From assembly GCA_034620365.1 (NCBI GenBank), contig JAQGEQ010000137.1, forward strand, positions 496,001-560,000: a stretch of 64,000 nt of DNA, written 5' to 3'. The notes beneath the pieces were generated by a model, which worked only from the letters and a program-made list of their open reading frames with translations, did no database searches and was not told where the DNA came from. This DNA is from Pegea sp. RAD2-039. Taxonomy: Eukaryota; Chordata; Thaliacea; Salpida; Salpidae. Numbering within the stretch: position 1 is the stretch's first letter; each line of letters begins with the position of its first letter. The position numbers and the translations under genes are program-made. This document shows, in pieces, positions 47,067 through 59,465 of the stretch.

Positions 47067-48775
47067 TGATTTTTATTTATTTATTACGACAAATGTGAAG
47101 GAGGATGCCTAAAGAGAGCACCTCTCGCTAACAAACATTCTCACAAATTAGATCTATTTGACGTGTAAACAAAAAGCATATGACAATGAAGAATTGCACA
47201 GAATCATAGTATTGTAAAAGCGAAAAATTCACAGTTTAGAAATGGCAATGTTGGCGATATTATAACAATTCAGCTTTTTTGAACAACAGAAAAATTGTCT
47301 TTTAGACACTTGTACGATTTGTTGGTAGGCTTCTGTGTAATGTTATCTTGGACTGGAAGCATAGTATTAATAATTTTGTGCGAAGAGAGGTTGAATAAGG
47401 ATGATGTGGGTCCAGTGGTTATTTTGCACTTCCGTTTTTTGAAAAGACCTTCACAATCTTTAAAGCCCATGGTGGACCTCGAACTTTGTATTTGAAATCA
47501 GTTTGTTGCTCTTTCTGATTTCGGCTGTACGCCTCTTTTAGAAAACGCTTATTTTCTAAGCGATCATCTTCACACATATCATGTGCTACTCTGATACCCT
47601 GGAAATTTTCGTCCTGCTTAAGCTTATACAGCTTAGCAAGAAATCTAAGTTTGTCCCATCTTTCCTGAAAGGACACTTTTAACGGTCTTTTATGATTTGA
47701 TCTTTTTGCCCCGAGTCTGGTCATTGAAACTTTTGGAGCCTCCACAGCACCAAGGCTTTGAGTGCACGTTTGATTAAAAGTCTTGATGTCATCGTCTTTA
47801 TCAGTCTCAGAGACACCAAAGATGATGACATTGTTTTCTCTATCCTCCCGGTCCAGAGTAAGTTTTTTGTGCGTGTCAGTAACCTTCTTGGCAAGAAGTT
47901 GCACCACGCTAGTATTTTTTTCGGATCCAGAATTACCAACAACTGAGGCCCATGTGAGAGGCTTCTTTGTGGAGGCATCCAGTTCATCCATAGATTTGGA
48001 TAAGATAGAAATCTTTTCATTGGTTTTGGCAACATCGTTGCCAATTTCGGATTTAAATTTGGCCAGTTCAGTGGATATGGTGTTGCTGATGTCGGACAAT
48101 AGGCTTTTGTTAGTGTTGGACGAGGTAGTTGTTTTGTCCATAGATCTACATTTAATGCAGGACCAACAAAATCCCACTCGCTGCATTTTATTATTTTCAA
48201 ATATATCATAAAATTTTTTACTCACATCACTACAAGTGAGGTGAAACCTAGAGAGGCATTTGATGCAATCTATTGCCAGATCTTCACCAGAGCAAGTTTT
48301 GTTGCCAGCTTGGCAATTGCCATTGCAAGCTTGTTTTGAAGAACTTGGTTTGCTTGGGTTTTTTAGAGTTTTTGACCGCAAGGTCCTGCCATTTGTATCT
48401 ACCATAGTTTCCGTGATAGATTTTTAGTAACTCCCACCAAAGTATAGAATTTTTAAGTCAGATAAATGTATGTGATATGTATATAAATAAATATATAAAT
48501 ACACATACCAAGTTAATAATATATAGTAAATAATAATAAATAATAATAAGTAAAAATATAAATAAATACACCACAAAAGTTAATCACAGCTTATTAGCAG
48601 TTATTCAAAAATGTGTATCCACCAAAGTTTTAAAAAAGACTTTTACTGTCACCAACCACAATATATAATATATATATAATAAACATTTCACTTCCTAGAA
48701 ATAACTTTATCACAACTTATAAGCACTTATTCAATTAGAACCTATAACCTGAAACTTATTCAAATAGAATAAATA
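47067..48775 (-). mobile_element. ORF1-only LINE derivative (half-LINE), inserted in fragment D
   Basis: A 1.7-kb minus-strand element with the family 5' end (about 48,775), full 5' UTR, intact ORF1, the first few dozen codons of ORF2, then a direct jump near 47,280 to the last ORF2 codons and 3' UTR (CTCCTTC...GCTAAC...), ending in an AAAT-type tail at 47,067. The endonuclease and RT are deleted. Both ends are those of a normal insertion, so it was probably mobilised in trans by full-length relatives, like mammalian HAL1 elements. The alternative is deletion after insertion. Confidence 0.8.
47419..48405 (-). CDS. LINE ORF1 protein of the half-LINE, intact
   Basis: 328 codons, nearly identical to the ORF1 at 40,053-41,048: same PHD-type finger, coiled coil, NVIIFGVSE and RPLKVSF motifs. 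The first ATG of the relative is ACG here, so the start moves three codons downstream. Only a few replacements are visible (for example GFVD to GAVE and KRK to KLR). Keeping ORF1 open after loss of ORF2 suggests either recent insertion or selection on ORF1. Confidence 0.82.
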   Translation of the reverse strand: MVDTNGRTLRSKTLKNPSKPSSSKQACNGNCQAGNKTCSGEDLAIDCIKCLSRFHLTCSDVSKKFYDIFENNKMQRVGFCWSCIKCRSMDKTTTSSNTNKSLLSDISNTISTELAKFKSEIGNDVAKTNEKISILSKSMDELDASTKKPLTWASVVGNSGSEKNTSVVQLLAKKVTDTHKKLTLDREDRENNVIIFGVSETDKDDDIKTFNQTCTQSLGAVEAPKVSMTRLGAKRSNHKRPLKVSFQERWDKLRFLAKLYKLKQDENFQGIRVAHDMCEDDRLENKRFLKEAYSRNQKEQQTDFKYKVRGPPWALKIVKVFSKNGSAK

Positions 48776-49240
48776 TCGATATCAAACAAATCGAATCTGT
48801 TCAAACTATATCTAGAATATTGGTATACAGGAAACTTAATATGAAATCAGATAGCTTTAAACATCGTGATATATAAGACACATAAGATATATACAAGACA
48901 CAAATTATATGTTGATAAGCTCATATCGCCTGGTACGTTAATTGAAGTATTTTTTTTTCTCATACCACACAATTAGTACTTTGAAGCAGTTGCCATGAGA
49001 AATTGTTTGATCAAAATCACTCGCGTTGTTCAAGTATAAGTTGAACTGTTACAATGTTTCCAAGCATTTTCCAACTGTGTTTTTATTTTTTTTATATATT
49101 ATTAACATTTTATAAGTTTGTTCACTGTTATCTGCTTTGAGAGCTACTGAAATGCCAGGAGTTACATACTTTTCTTATGATACTTCTAACTTAATAAATA
49201 TTGTTTGTGAGAATGTGTTATGGGGAGGTGCTTTTTTCAA
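48776..49240 (+). mobile_element. LINE RT fragment D, right part with 3' UTR
   Basis: Continues the interrupted fragment: IKQIESVQ-like start, then C-terminal ORF2 remnants and a 3' UTR ending in the GAGAATGTGTTA...GGTGCTTTT tract seen in other copies. The final AAAT tail is not clear. Confidence 0.7.
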
Positions 49241-49613
49241 ACAACTTTTTTGTCTTTATTATAATAGAGGCTAAGCAGCTGTTAAAACAGAAGTTGACTC
49301 ATTTTTTTCGTTTGCATTGTACCTCCACTACACGATAAACAAATTATTTTCATTTATTATCTTGAATGGAATCTTACAGAATCCTTGCAGTATAGGACAT
49401 CACATGAATATTTCAAAATAATTTTTTGATGAACACAGTCACGGTAAACAGAAGCTAGAAAATGAAATGTACAAAATTTAAAAACAACAAATACTAAAAG
49501 CAAAATGTTTTCCAAATAATTAAAACGTAATTTTGAAACAACAAAGCAAAAGTAGACAAACATATTGAGAAAGCATTTAAAACATTAAGATAAGAAGCAA
49601 CGTAAAAATGATT
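49241..49613. other. Downstream flank of the USP gene, nothing seen
   Basis: AT-rich, no further coding frame supported; the USP poly(A) signal overlaps its stop at 49,613-49,618, so little of this is expected to be 3' UTR. Confidence 0.45.
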
Positions 49614-49618
49614 TTATT
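49613..49618 (-). promoter_or_regulatory. Poly(A) signal overlapping the USP stop codon
   Basis: Minus strand reads GGAATAAAATC at the end of the gene: the TAA stop lies inside AATAAA. Confidence 0.55.
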
Positions 49619-51267
49619 CCTTGCATTGATAAAATAGTATATAGCCAGATTTGCAATTCTCATCAGATGAGATGCCAAAGAAATCTTCCATACTACTTGG
49701 CTTGACTATTTCTACATTATCATCATCAAACAGTAACCAAGTTCCATGACTTTTTACTATAGACACATAATGACCTCTATGTGGTCCTCTACAAACATCA
49801 AAATGAAACCCGAGTAGTAGAAGACACTTATTTATCAACTTACGATCCACAGTGGACAACAACAGCAAAGAGATCATATAGACGATCAGAGTTCTCAGCA
49901 TCAGCAGTAGTATTGAACAATCGTAGTTCGAAAGGAAACACAACTCGGTATGAGAGCTTAGTGTATTTATTCAACTTATCACAATATTTGAATCTTTTCA
50001 AATGTAGAACCAGAACTTGTGGCAATTTTTTTATTTTCATTCTACAAACAAATTTACTTCATCATGAAAGAAATCGCGCGAGATAACTTACGCGATCTGA
50101 GCTTCTTGTTTACTTCTGCATACATCACATGAATACTTGTGTTCATCACATAAAGTTTGCTGGTTACTGAAAACTCTAAAAAGCGTATTAGTTGCTTCTA
50201 AATATGTATTGAAACATCAACAAACCTCAAACAATGTGTGATAGAAGTACTTTCTTCAATATCAATCGAAAGATCAAGAAAGTCTTCATCTCGATGCTTT
50301 ACCTTAAAGTAAAAATTTTATCAGAAACTTTTCGGTGATTAAAAAATAATTAATTAATATTTTTATCATGAAGTTTTGTGAACCTCAAATGAAAATAGGA
50401 AAGTTAATAAAATTACAAAAATGTTTTGAATCGAATACCGTCTCACAGGTCAAACATCTGGTGATAGTAGAAAAGGTTCCTTGAAAAATTTCATTAATCC
50501 AAGTATCATTTATTTCATTGTTATCTTGTTTGTCATCAACTGTGTTGTTTACACTTTTCTAGATAAAAAATGAAGTAGTAATTAGTACAATAGGAAGTTC
50601 ATCATACTTGTTGCAACTCAGCAGCATCTGAAGGAATTTTCTTAGTGATCTGCTCATTGTGTTTCTTTTGCTTTAATATACTCGTACACTGCTTCTTCAT
50701 AATAGCTGCTTGTTGCAAATTTGATTCCTGATTTCGTTTCACTTCTTTATTTTCTTCTACAAGCACTAGATGAATAGAGTTAATAAGACGATTGAACAGT
50801 TCATGTGCATCATGCTGTTCGTAGTTGTCAAACGACTCTGAAACCACCAAATGTACTTTTTGTTCATTGTTTGTTATCCTTAATTTCTACTTACCATACT
50901 CTTTTCGTAATCTTGCAATGAATTGTGTTGGAAATAAAACGCCATTCTTTTTCTTTTGGCTTGTGATATTGTAGAACAACTCACAAAGACATGCTAAAAG
51001 TGTATCTTCCTTTGAAGTCCCTTGTTTCAGTTTTTCATTTCGATATGTTAAGACTTTTTCGCGAAATGGTGGACAGAAGAATAGAGCTTGTAACACAGAG
51101 TTGCAATAACAAGTGTTTCCAAACTGTTAAAATAAATCTGTACAGTTTAAAATGATAAAAATGAAATATGAAGATTTTCTTACATTGTGTAGACCAAAAT
51201 ATTTTTCATTTAGTCCAAGCAAATCTGTATTTAATTCTTTCATGTTCTTTTTACTTGCATCAACTTT
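49614..51267 (-). CDS. Ubiquitin-specific protease of the USP12/USP46 type
   Basis: A cysteine deubiquitinase; in animals this type works with WD40 cofactors (WDR48/WDR20). Eight exons joined in phase: 51,267-51,184; 51,123-50,895; 50,837-50,608; 50,558-50,439; 50,302-50,226; 50,175-50,092; 50,041-49,844; 49,788-49,614 (1,197 bases, 398 residues). Introns are 49-136 bp with GTAAG/GTATG/GTTTG donors. Catalytic Cys33 in [14 protein letters not shown], His347 in [14 protein letters not shown], Asp in LLFDDDNV; zinc-binding Cys pairs at 216/219 (CLTC) and 263/266 (CDVC); LHLKRFKY and KLSYRVVFP are family hallmarks. Exon A begins at an acceptor, so a 5' exon is expected; none was found, or the Met in exon A is used. 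AATAAA overlaps the stop. Confidence 0.93.
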
Positions 51268-52484
51268 CTACAAAAAAAAACTTTAGATAATTTCGAATAT
51301 TTTCATTTCAATAATTTACTTCACAACAAAAAATATAAAATATTTTTATTAATCTAAAAATATCAGCTTCAAACACAGAATAGGTCTTTCAACTGAGAAT
51401 GTGGGTAAATATTGAATTGAGGGGAATAGTATGACTGCTTTGAGTTTGATATTAAAACTAGTTGTGAGTATTCATGCAGCAAACACAGGAAAAAATCCAA
51501 AGTATATTTTCAGATTGGGGCTTCCACTTTTTCCTATCCAAGAAAAACATTTTCTTAATAAGTATGTTTGCTAATCGATAAAATTCTATAACTTCATCTT
51601 TTAGCTTTCATAACTCTTGAAATTCTAGGAATATACGTCATCTTTTACCAACTATAACAATTCAAGCACCCCAAAGTTTTGAACCAGGATAACTCATTGG
51701 AAGTAAGATTAAAGTAACTCCTTCTTATACATTTGGCATATCATTACAAATAACAATTATATAAAAATATTTTAAATGTAAATCACCTTAATATGTAATA
51801 AAATTGTTGCTTCCAAGTAAAACTTGAAACAAATTAATAGTATAATTAGAAAACTTACAAATCATATAAAAAAATTATCCGTCAAATTATGAATTATTAA
51901 ATTAACAATAACATTATTTTATTTAGTAAAATAAAAAAAAATCTACTTAAGATATATTGTTCTTCCAAAATAAATACTTATTGATTTATATTTATTTTGA
52001 AACAAAAAATTTGTTAAAGTAGGCTTTTATTTAAAAAAACACAAATGTATCTATGAATTTTGAAAAACGATTAAAAAATATTGACTACATTGAAAAGAAA
52101 ATTAAATAACAGATAAATATCTGGAGAAAACATATAAGGTAAAACTTATTATAATATTGTCTTTAAGCTTACTATAAACCTTTGAATAAGTATATACAAA
52201 AACGTTGCTAAATAGAAGTTAGAAAAAAAGATTCAGCTGTAAAATGCCGCATAAAAAAGTTGGTAAATATCTCCAATGTTTTATAGTAGTTTTATGTAAA
52301 ACAGTTGATTACTTTGATGTGCATTACACATAAAATATCAAAGGATGTAGAGGTTGATAAATTTATTCAAATAAATTCTTGTTATCGATTTCTACAATGA
52401 CTTTCAATTATTGTAAACGATATGCTGACTCAAAAGTGTATTTTTGATTTAAAATTACTATTGAAAATTTACTGTTTACTGTTT
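51268..52484. other. Upstream of the USP gene; no first exon found
   Basis: AT-rich. A short minus-strand frame with ATG near 51,550 (31 codons) lacks a donor and is not accepted as the missing exon. No other feature supported. Confidence 0.4.
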
Positions 52485-53290
52485 AGGACACTTTCAACGG
52501 TTTTTGACGATCTGAGCTTTTTGCTCCAAGTCTAGTCATTGATACCTTTGGAACGTTTAAAAAATCAAGGCTTTAAGAGCACATTTGATCAAAAAACTTA
52601 CTGTCATCATCTTTATCAGTCTCAGAGACATTAAAGATGATGAAATCGTTTTCTTTGTCCTCATGGTCTAAGGTGAGTGTTTTGTGCGTATCGGTGACCT
52701 TCTTGGCAAGAATCTGCACCATACTAGCATTTTTGTTGGAACCGGAATCACCGACCACCGAGACCCATGTGTCTGGTTTCTTTGTAGAGGCATTCAGTTC
52801 GTCCACTGATTTAGACAAACTAGAAAATTTCTCACTGTTCATGGCAACATCGTTGCCAATTTCCGATTTAAATTTGGCTAACTCAGCAGATACAGATCTG
52901 CTGATGTCTGATAATAGGTTTTCATCAGAATTGGTTGAGGGAGCTGTTGTGTTCATGGTTATTTATTTAATGCAGAACCATTTAAATCCCATTTGCTTCA
53001 TTTGGTTTTTATCAAACATATCATAAATTTTCTTGCTCACATCACTACAGGTGAGATGAAAGCAGAAGAGACATTTAAAGCATTCTATTACCGGATCTTC
53101 ACCAGAATAAATTTTTTTGCAGGATTGGCAATTGCAAGCTTGCTTTGATGAAGTCAGTTTTCAGGAATTTTCTATACAGTTGACCGTAAGGTATTGCCAC
53201 TTTTATTTGGATCCACCAGTTTTCATAAAGGATTTTTACTGTCACCAATCACAATATATAATATACAAATCACTTCTGATAAATAACTTA
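52485..53290 (-). mobile_element. LINE ORF1 fragment, same insertion as copy A
   Basis: Minus strand from the family 5' end (about 53,290) through finger remnants, coiled coil (ELAKFKSEIGNDVAMNSEK) and NDFIIFNVSETDKDDD to a break at 52,485 within the ORF1 RNP1 region. Open only in pieces. Confidence 0.8.
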
Positions 53291-54205
53291 TTCAAATAGA
53301 ATGTTTGTATTTGCATTTTTATAATTTTATCAGTATTGCTTTTTGTAAAATAAGATATTACTTTATTTTCTGCTTTTTTAATTTTGCAATTTAACTGATT
53401 AGAGGGATGATACAATTTGAAAACGATAATTGAAAGTTATTTAAATTATTATTTTATTTTTACTTTAGTGTTTAGAAATTTCTTTTAGGTTGACCATTTT
53501 TTATTAAACTAATTAATAGTAAATATTTGTAAACTTTTAATTAAAAAATTAATTATGAAATATTTAATTAAAATAAATCTTTTCGATTATACGATGGTAA
53601 TTTCTAAGTTTATATAAACAAAAATATTTTGATATTTTTCCTTTTATTACCATTTATTACTTGCAATTATTGTGTCTAGATAGCTTCTATTAATTTTTTC
53701 GATTAGTTATATTTTATTTTGGTTTTGAAAAGTTTAAAAAAGTTCAATTCTAAATTTTTATTAACTTTTGAACTATAAATTATTTTCATTAAATTAAATA
53801 AATGGATTGTTTTCTTGAAATAATATTAAAGATTATAAAATAAATATTATCCAATTAGATGTTTATAAACAGTAGAATTAAAACAAAATTTTTATAACAG
53901 AACAATTAACGCTAGATAACAGTAAAATAACACAATACAAAACTCCTAGTTTGTTTGTTCTGACTGCTTTTTAATTAGATATCTTATTAGGTTTTCAGTT
54001 TATTTCTAAAGGGAAAAGATTAATTTTATTAATTTTAAATTAGCAATATTTGGATACAAATCAATTTATGTTAATAAAATTTTATTCTAAATTAAGTTTG
54101 ATAAAATTTGATGAAATTAAAGTTTTATTATTTTTCTTAAATACTTTTTGTTTTCAATTATTCTTTTTATTGATTAATTAATAAATTCAGTTGAAAGAAA
54201 AATTA
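52485..54205. repeat. Inverted segmental duplicate of 1,250-2,960
   Basis: Reverse-complement match across a LINE ORF1 fragment and its non-LINE flank. At 54,205 it changes to the S2 duplicate; a tract of about 180 bp (54,018-54,205) is repeated at 54,350-54,533, showing that two related blocks were joined here. Confidence 0.7.
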
Positions 54206-56800
54206 TTTTTTATAAAATTCTGTTAATATTTTGATGATAAGCTACAATTATGATGAATTACTTTAAGAAGTGATTAAATTTTTCTGTTTAAATAGATTTT
54301 GAATTTCTTTCAAATCAAATGAAATTTTTAATTTATTTTCTAAAAAGAACAGATTAATTTTATTAATTTCAAATCACCAATATTTGAATACAATTCAATA
54401 TATTAATAATATTTTATTCTAAATTAAGTTTGATAAAATTTGATGAAATTAAAGTTTTATTATTTTTCTTAAAAACTTTTTGTTTTGAATATTCTTTTTA
54501 TTGATTAATTAATAAATTTAGTTGAAAGAAACATATTTACAAGGAAAGGTAGCAATGAAGCTGGTTTACTAGATCTTAAACAGCTGTTGTCATCTCATCA
54601 GTTTTTTCTCCGTTTTTGAAATAGAAAAGAACTTTTATGAAATCAAAATGTCTGCGGAGAAGTTCTTCTTCAAATCATTTGACAAAATCTCTGAAATAAT
54701 TTTTGGGAACAGCTTGGGAAAAAGTTTTAATCATTTTTTTGGAGTTGAACATGTTTTAACTTATTTTGATTTTACGAATTTAACGTCGAGCGGTTTACAG
54801 ATTGCTTTTTGCGGCTTTAAGTTTTCTTACTGTTTCTGCAAAGAAGAGGAAAACTAGAAGCTTCTTCTTTTTGTAGAAATATTTTGTCAGAATTTGTTGA
54901 AACTTGTTCAACTTCAAAAAATTATTTATAACTATAATTTATATATAACTTATAATTATTAGTAATTATTAATTTTTAATTAATTCTAATTATTAGTTAT
55001 TATTTTGTTGATTTTTCGGTTTATATAAACTGCTTATTATCTGTTGTTTGTGGTTTCGATTTGTAACAAATGATTTTCCACATTAAACATTATTCTTCTT
55101 CGTTCACTTCAACTAATTTTGATGTTATTGTTTCATTGAGTTTATCTGTGCTCTTTGCAAGTCTAAGAAAAGTTTTTTACTTTCTAGAAAACAAACGGTA
55201 ACAATTTGCAAAACTACTTTTGCTCTGATTTTAAAATATTTCGATCTATTTTTTTGTAAAAGCAATTAAGACGTCACCAGTAAGATGAAAATGTTAAATT
55301 AGAGAAATCAAATAAATTATTTATTAATTTTTATATATTTATTATATAAATATTAAGAAGGGGAATAGATAAAAGCATTTCTCACTAGCAAACTATTCTG
55401 ACATATATGGAGTTATAGTAATTCAACTCAAACTGTTCCATCGACTTTTTTTAAATAATAAAAGAGTTATGTTAACACAAAAAAAACATTTTCTTATGAG
55501 TAAATCAGTTGTTGAAGTTTTGACTATTACTACTAATAAGAGAATTATAATACGACTTTTCTTACAAGCGATTTTTCAAAAGTGAAAATAATTTCAAAAA
55601 TTGAAAACATTTTTCAGAAAGTTAAAAAAAAAGTTTAAGTTGCAAAGAATGTGATAAAAAATTGCTACAAAAGTTATTAAATTTTAAAAACATTATTGAT
55701 TTTATTGAGTTTTATAGAAACAAAAGTAAGTTTAAGAAGTAAATTTTAATATAGTAACATATTTGAAATAACACAAACTGTAAATTGATATTAGAACAAA
55801 ACTAGTTTTTAGAAAGGCTGATTAAACATTAAAATTTAATAACTGAGGTAGGGGTTAGTTAGAATTAAAGTTCATTGTGAGTCAATGTAAACAGATTTGA
55901 AAAATATAAATTGAACTTTCTATAAAATACCACGTTGGTGATGTCATTGTGTTTACTTTAAACTAATTACAAAATAAAATCAGAAAAAATCTTTTTTGTT
56001 TCAATATATATTCAGATATTTTATATTATTTATATCAATTTGAATAAGTTTCAGGTAATAGGTTATATTCTATTTGAATAAGTGTTTATAAGTTGTGATA
56101 AAGTTGTTTCTAGGAAATGATTTGTATGTTATATATTATGGTTGGTGACAGTAAAAATCTTTTATAAAACTTTGCTGGATATACCTAAAGCTACCGAGAC
56201 CTTAATATCCTATTAAATTTTTGATATGTTTAATAACAAGCAGATGAAGCAAATTTTATTTAAATGTTTTTGCATTAAATGTAAAACCATGGACACAATA
56301 GTTCCCTCATCTAATTCTGATCAAAACTTTTTATCCGACATCAGCAAATATGTATCTGCTGAATTAGCCAAATTTAAATCGGAAATTGGCAACGATGTCG
56401 CCATAAACAGTAAGAAATTTTCTAGTTTATCTAAATCAGTGGACGAACTGGAGGCCTTTACCAAGAAACAAGTCACATGGGCCTCGGTGGTCGGTGATCC
56501 CAGTCCCGACAAAAATGATAGTATGGTGCAGCTTCTTGCCAAGAAAATCACCGACTCGCACAAAACACTCACTATAGACCGTGAGGACAGATAAAACGAT
56601 TTCATCATCTTTAATGTCTCTGAGACTGATAAAGATGATGACAGTAAGTTTTTTAATCAAATGTGCTCTCAAAGCCATGATTTTGTGGACGTTCCGAAGG
56701 TATCAATGACTACACTTGGAGCAAAAAGCTCTGATCATCAAAGACCGTTGAAAGTGTCCTTTCAGGAAAATTGGAAAAAAACGCAAGTTTCTTTCCATGC
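54205..56800. repeat. Segmental duplication S2, right copy
   Basis: Direct match to 17,337-20,442: R2 start, spacer 55,230-56,040 and LINE 5' part. The R2 portion is shorter and more diverged here, with a local AT-rich expansion near 54,920-55,010. Confidence 0.75.
54540..55230 (-). repeat. R2 dispersed repeat, copy 5
   Basis: Good match at 54,540-54,910 (MSAEKFFF-side sequence on the plus strand; small-protein frame on the minus, broken by stops), then weaker similarity to about 55,210. Confidence 0.7.
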
Positions 56801-56990
56801 TGTATAAGCTAAAGCTTGAGAAATATTTCGAGCGCATTAGAGTAGCACATGATATGTGTGAAGATTATCGCTTAGAAAATAAGCGTCTTCTAAAAGAAGC
56901 GTATAACCAAAATCCGAATAAACAACCAACTGATTTCAAATACACAGTTCGAGGTCCACCATGGGTCTTGAGAATTGTCAAGGATTTTTT
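56220..56990 (+). pseudogene. LINE ORF1, broken
   Basis: Lacks the N-terminal finger half, keeps KCFCIKC, the coiled coil and DPSPDKNDSMVQLLAKK, meets a TAA at the NDFIIFN segment (56,592), then continues in another frame with KLYKLKLEKYFERIRVAHDM and VRGPPW. Confidence 0.8.
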
Positions 56991-57059
56991 CAAAAAGTGG
57001 AAGTGGCAAATAATCACTGGACCCACATCTTCTTTTTTCAAACTCTCTCCGCACACAAT

Positions 57060-59225
57060 TATGAATACCCAAGGTATCAATTTACAGAAACCCGTCATCA
57101 AATCTCACAAGCATCAAAAAGACAATTCTTCTATCACATTAGGTATGTTCTTCAACGCACAGTGGATTATTAACAAAATTTTTCAATTAAAAGCTCTTTT
57201 GCATTCCCAAGGTTTCACATTTGTTTTTATTACTGAAACTTGGTTGAAACCGTTTTATCCTGATTATTTTCTGGTTGACGGTAATCTTTTTTGTGTTTTG
57301 CGTTGTGATAGACTGTAGGATAGAGGCTTCGGTGTTTGCGTAACTTACCAAATATCACTTGCAACCAAGATTTCTAGAATTCAGATTGATGCCATTAATT
57401 GTCCAGGGTTTGAGATTATCGCTTTTGATTTTCATTACTCAAAGTCCAAATTTTATGGTTTTATATGTACTTATCTACCACCGTCTAAAATTAATGATGA
57501 GGTTACTGTTAAGGCCTTATTGAAGGTTCTGAATAGTGTTGTGTGTCCTGAGTTATATATTTTGGGGGATTTTGATTTTGGTAAAATTGACTGGAATAAC
57601 CCAAATTTAGCATTTAGTGGAAAATCGTTTAACTTGGATAGCGATAATACTAATTCACCCTTTCAAAGTCATGCCTTTGTAAGCTTCCTCAATGCCAATA
57701 ATTTATCTCAGATGGTTACTTTTCCGACCCAAGTTATTGGTACTACTTTGGATCTTCTTATCACATCAAAACCCGAGAATATTATCTACGTTGATCAAAA
57801 TAAACCTTCTGCTTTGACATGCGATCACAATATGATTGAATTCAAGCTCCATCAAACTTTTTTTATGAACGTTAAAACTTCAAGCAAAAGGAATTTCTAC
57901 TGTGGAAATTATAATGGCATTAACAAGTTTCTATCAGAGGTTGAATGGATTTCTGTTTTCAACTCTTCCGAAGACATCAATACTATTTACTCAAAGTTTA
58001 CTAACATCGTTAAAGAGTCAATCGAAAAATTCATACCTTTTTATAGAGCCAACAAAAAACCACATTTGCCCAAAAATTTAAAGAGCTTACAACATTTGAA
58101 AAACCTCCTATATAAACAAACTAAAACAGACCCTTCCATCAATTCTCTGTACAAAGATCTTTGTATAGTTTAAAAGAAATCTATTTCTAATTTATATTTG
58201 GGAAGAGAAAGTGCAGTTTATTCTTCACTTTGCAATAAAACGTTTTTTTGGTTTTATAAATCGCAAGCTTAAGGCGAGATCTCAAAGACCATCCTTACGT
58301 GAAAACAGCTACCAGCTTGTGATAGAACCAGAAATTAAAGCTGAGTTGCTAAACAATCAATTTAATAGCGTTTTTATAACCGATGATGGCAATACTCGTA
58401 CTCTCTCCTACTCCGACATTCTTTCAAATGTCTCTTAGATGGTAGATCTTGACATAACGGTCAATATGGTATCTAAGGCGGTTTCTTCTTTAAAATCATC
58501 AGTTAAAATCATCAGAAAACTGGTCTACAAATTGGCAGCTCAGAATCCAGCCCACAAATTTTGAACTTATAACCTTTTCCCGTAAACCAGCTGTAAATTG
58601 CTTGAAGCAATACTCCATCAATAGATTTATTATTCAACAAGTATATTCGGTCCTAGACCTTGGCATTACTCTATCATCTGACTTTAAATGGCGCAATTAT
58701 ATTTCCAAAATCTTTGGAAAATCATTCAATCTTGTCTTTCTTATTATAAAGACCTTTAATTCTAAGGACCCATGCTTTTTTATCAATCTTTTCAAATTGT
58801 ACGTACGTCCAATTCTTGAATACAATGTCAGTGCATGGATGCCATATCAAGTAAGTGATATCAAAAAAATCGAATCTGTTCAGGCTACATTTACGAGATT
58901 AGTATGCTGGAAACTTAATATTAAATATGATAGTTATAAACATCGTCTCAGTTTCTTCAATTTAGAATGTTTGGAAATCGAACTTGATTCTTATTATTAA
59001 AATTATCCACAGTTTAATTGACATTCAGTTTGCTGATTTTTTTTTTCCATTAGTCCTTGCCTCAAGTTATATCAGCTCAGACGACACACATTACACCTTA
59101 ATAAGCCTATATCACCCAGTACATTGGTCAGAGCAAATTTCTTGTCATAGATCACAATTAATACATGGAATCAGCTGCCATCAGACATTGCCATGTCGAA
59201 GTCACTCGATATATTCAAGCAGAAG
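57060..59225 (+). pseudogene. LINE ORF2: endonuclease plus late RT, catalytic RT deleted
   Basis: Endonuclease pieces: NAQWIINKIF, FITETWLKPF, stop after LRCDRL (57,316), LGDFDFGKIDW, LDLLITSK, CDHNMIEF, running to about 58,170. At 58,490-58,520 the sequence passes from the RT entry region directly to the region after YADD, across two copies of AAAATCATCAG. The fingers and catalytic palm, several hundred bases in copy C, are gone. Later pieces match PILEYNVSAWMPYQVSD and the thumb. Confidence 0.82.
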
Positions 59226-59465
59226 TTGAACCGTTATAATATTACAACAATTGTCATTTCTAAACTGTGATTTTTTTCTCTTTCTTATAATATTAACATT
59301 CCATGTAACTGTTCACTGTTATATGCTTTGAGTGATATCGAAATACCATGTGTTACATCTTTTACTTTCTATATTTTTAGCTAAATAGATGTTATCTGTG
59401 AGAAAGTGTGTTAGCGAGAGGTGCTCTTTTCTGGTACCCTCCTTCGCGTTTATTGAAATAAATAA

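Larger units (their letters stand above)
56040..59465 (+). mobile_element. LINE copy E, nearly end-to-end but with RT core deleted
   Basis: Family 5' end, ORF1 pieces (56,226-56,990), endonuclease (57,060-58,440), then a jump to the late RT region (58,520-59,225), and a 3' UTR with CTCCTTCGCGTTTATTGA and a short AAAT tail at 59,465. The 5' half of the same insertion is at 19,496-20,442. Stops and frameshifts occur throughout, so it is inactive. Confidence 0.87.

Noticed and set aside
49781-50086. Plus-strand ORF over USP exons
   Set aside because: Antisense shadow of the well-supported minus-strand USP gene.
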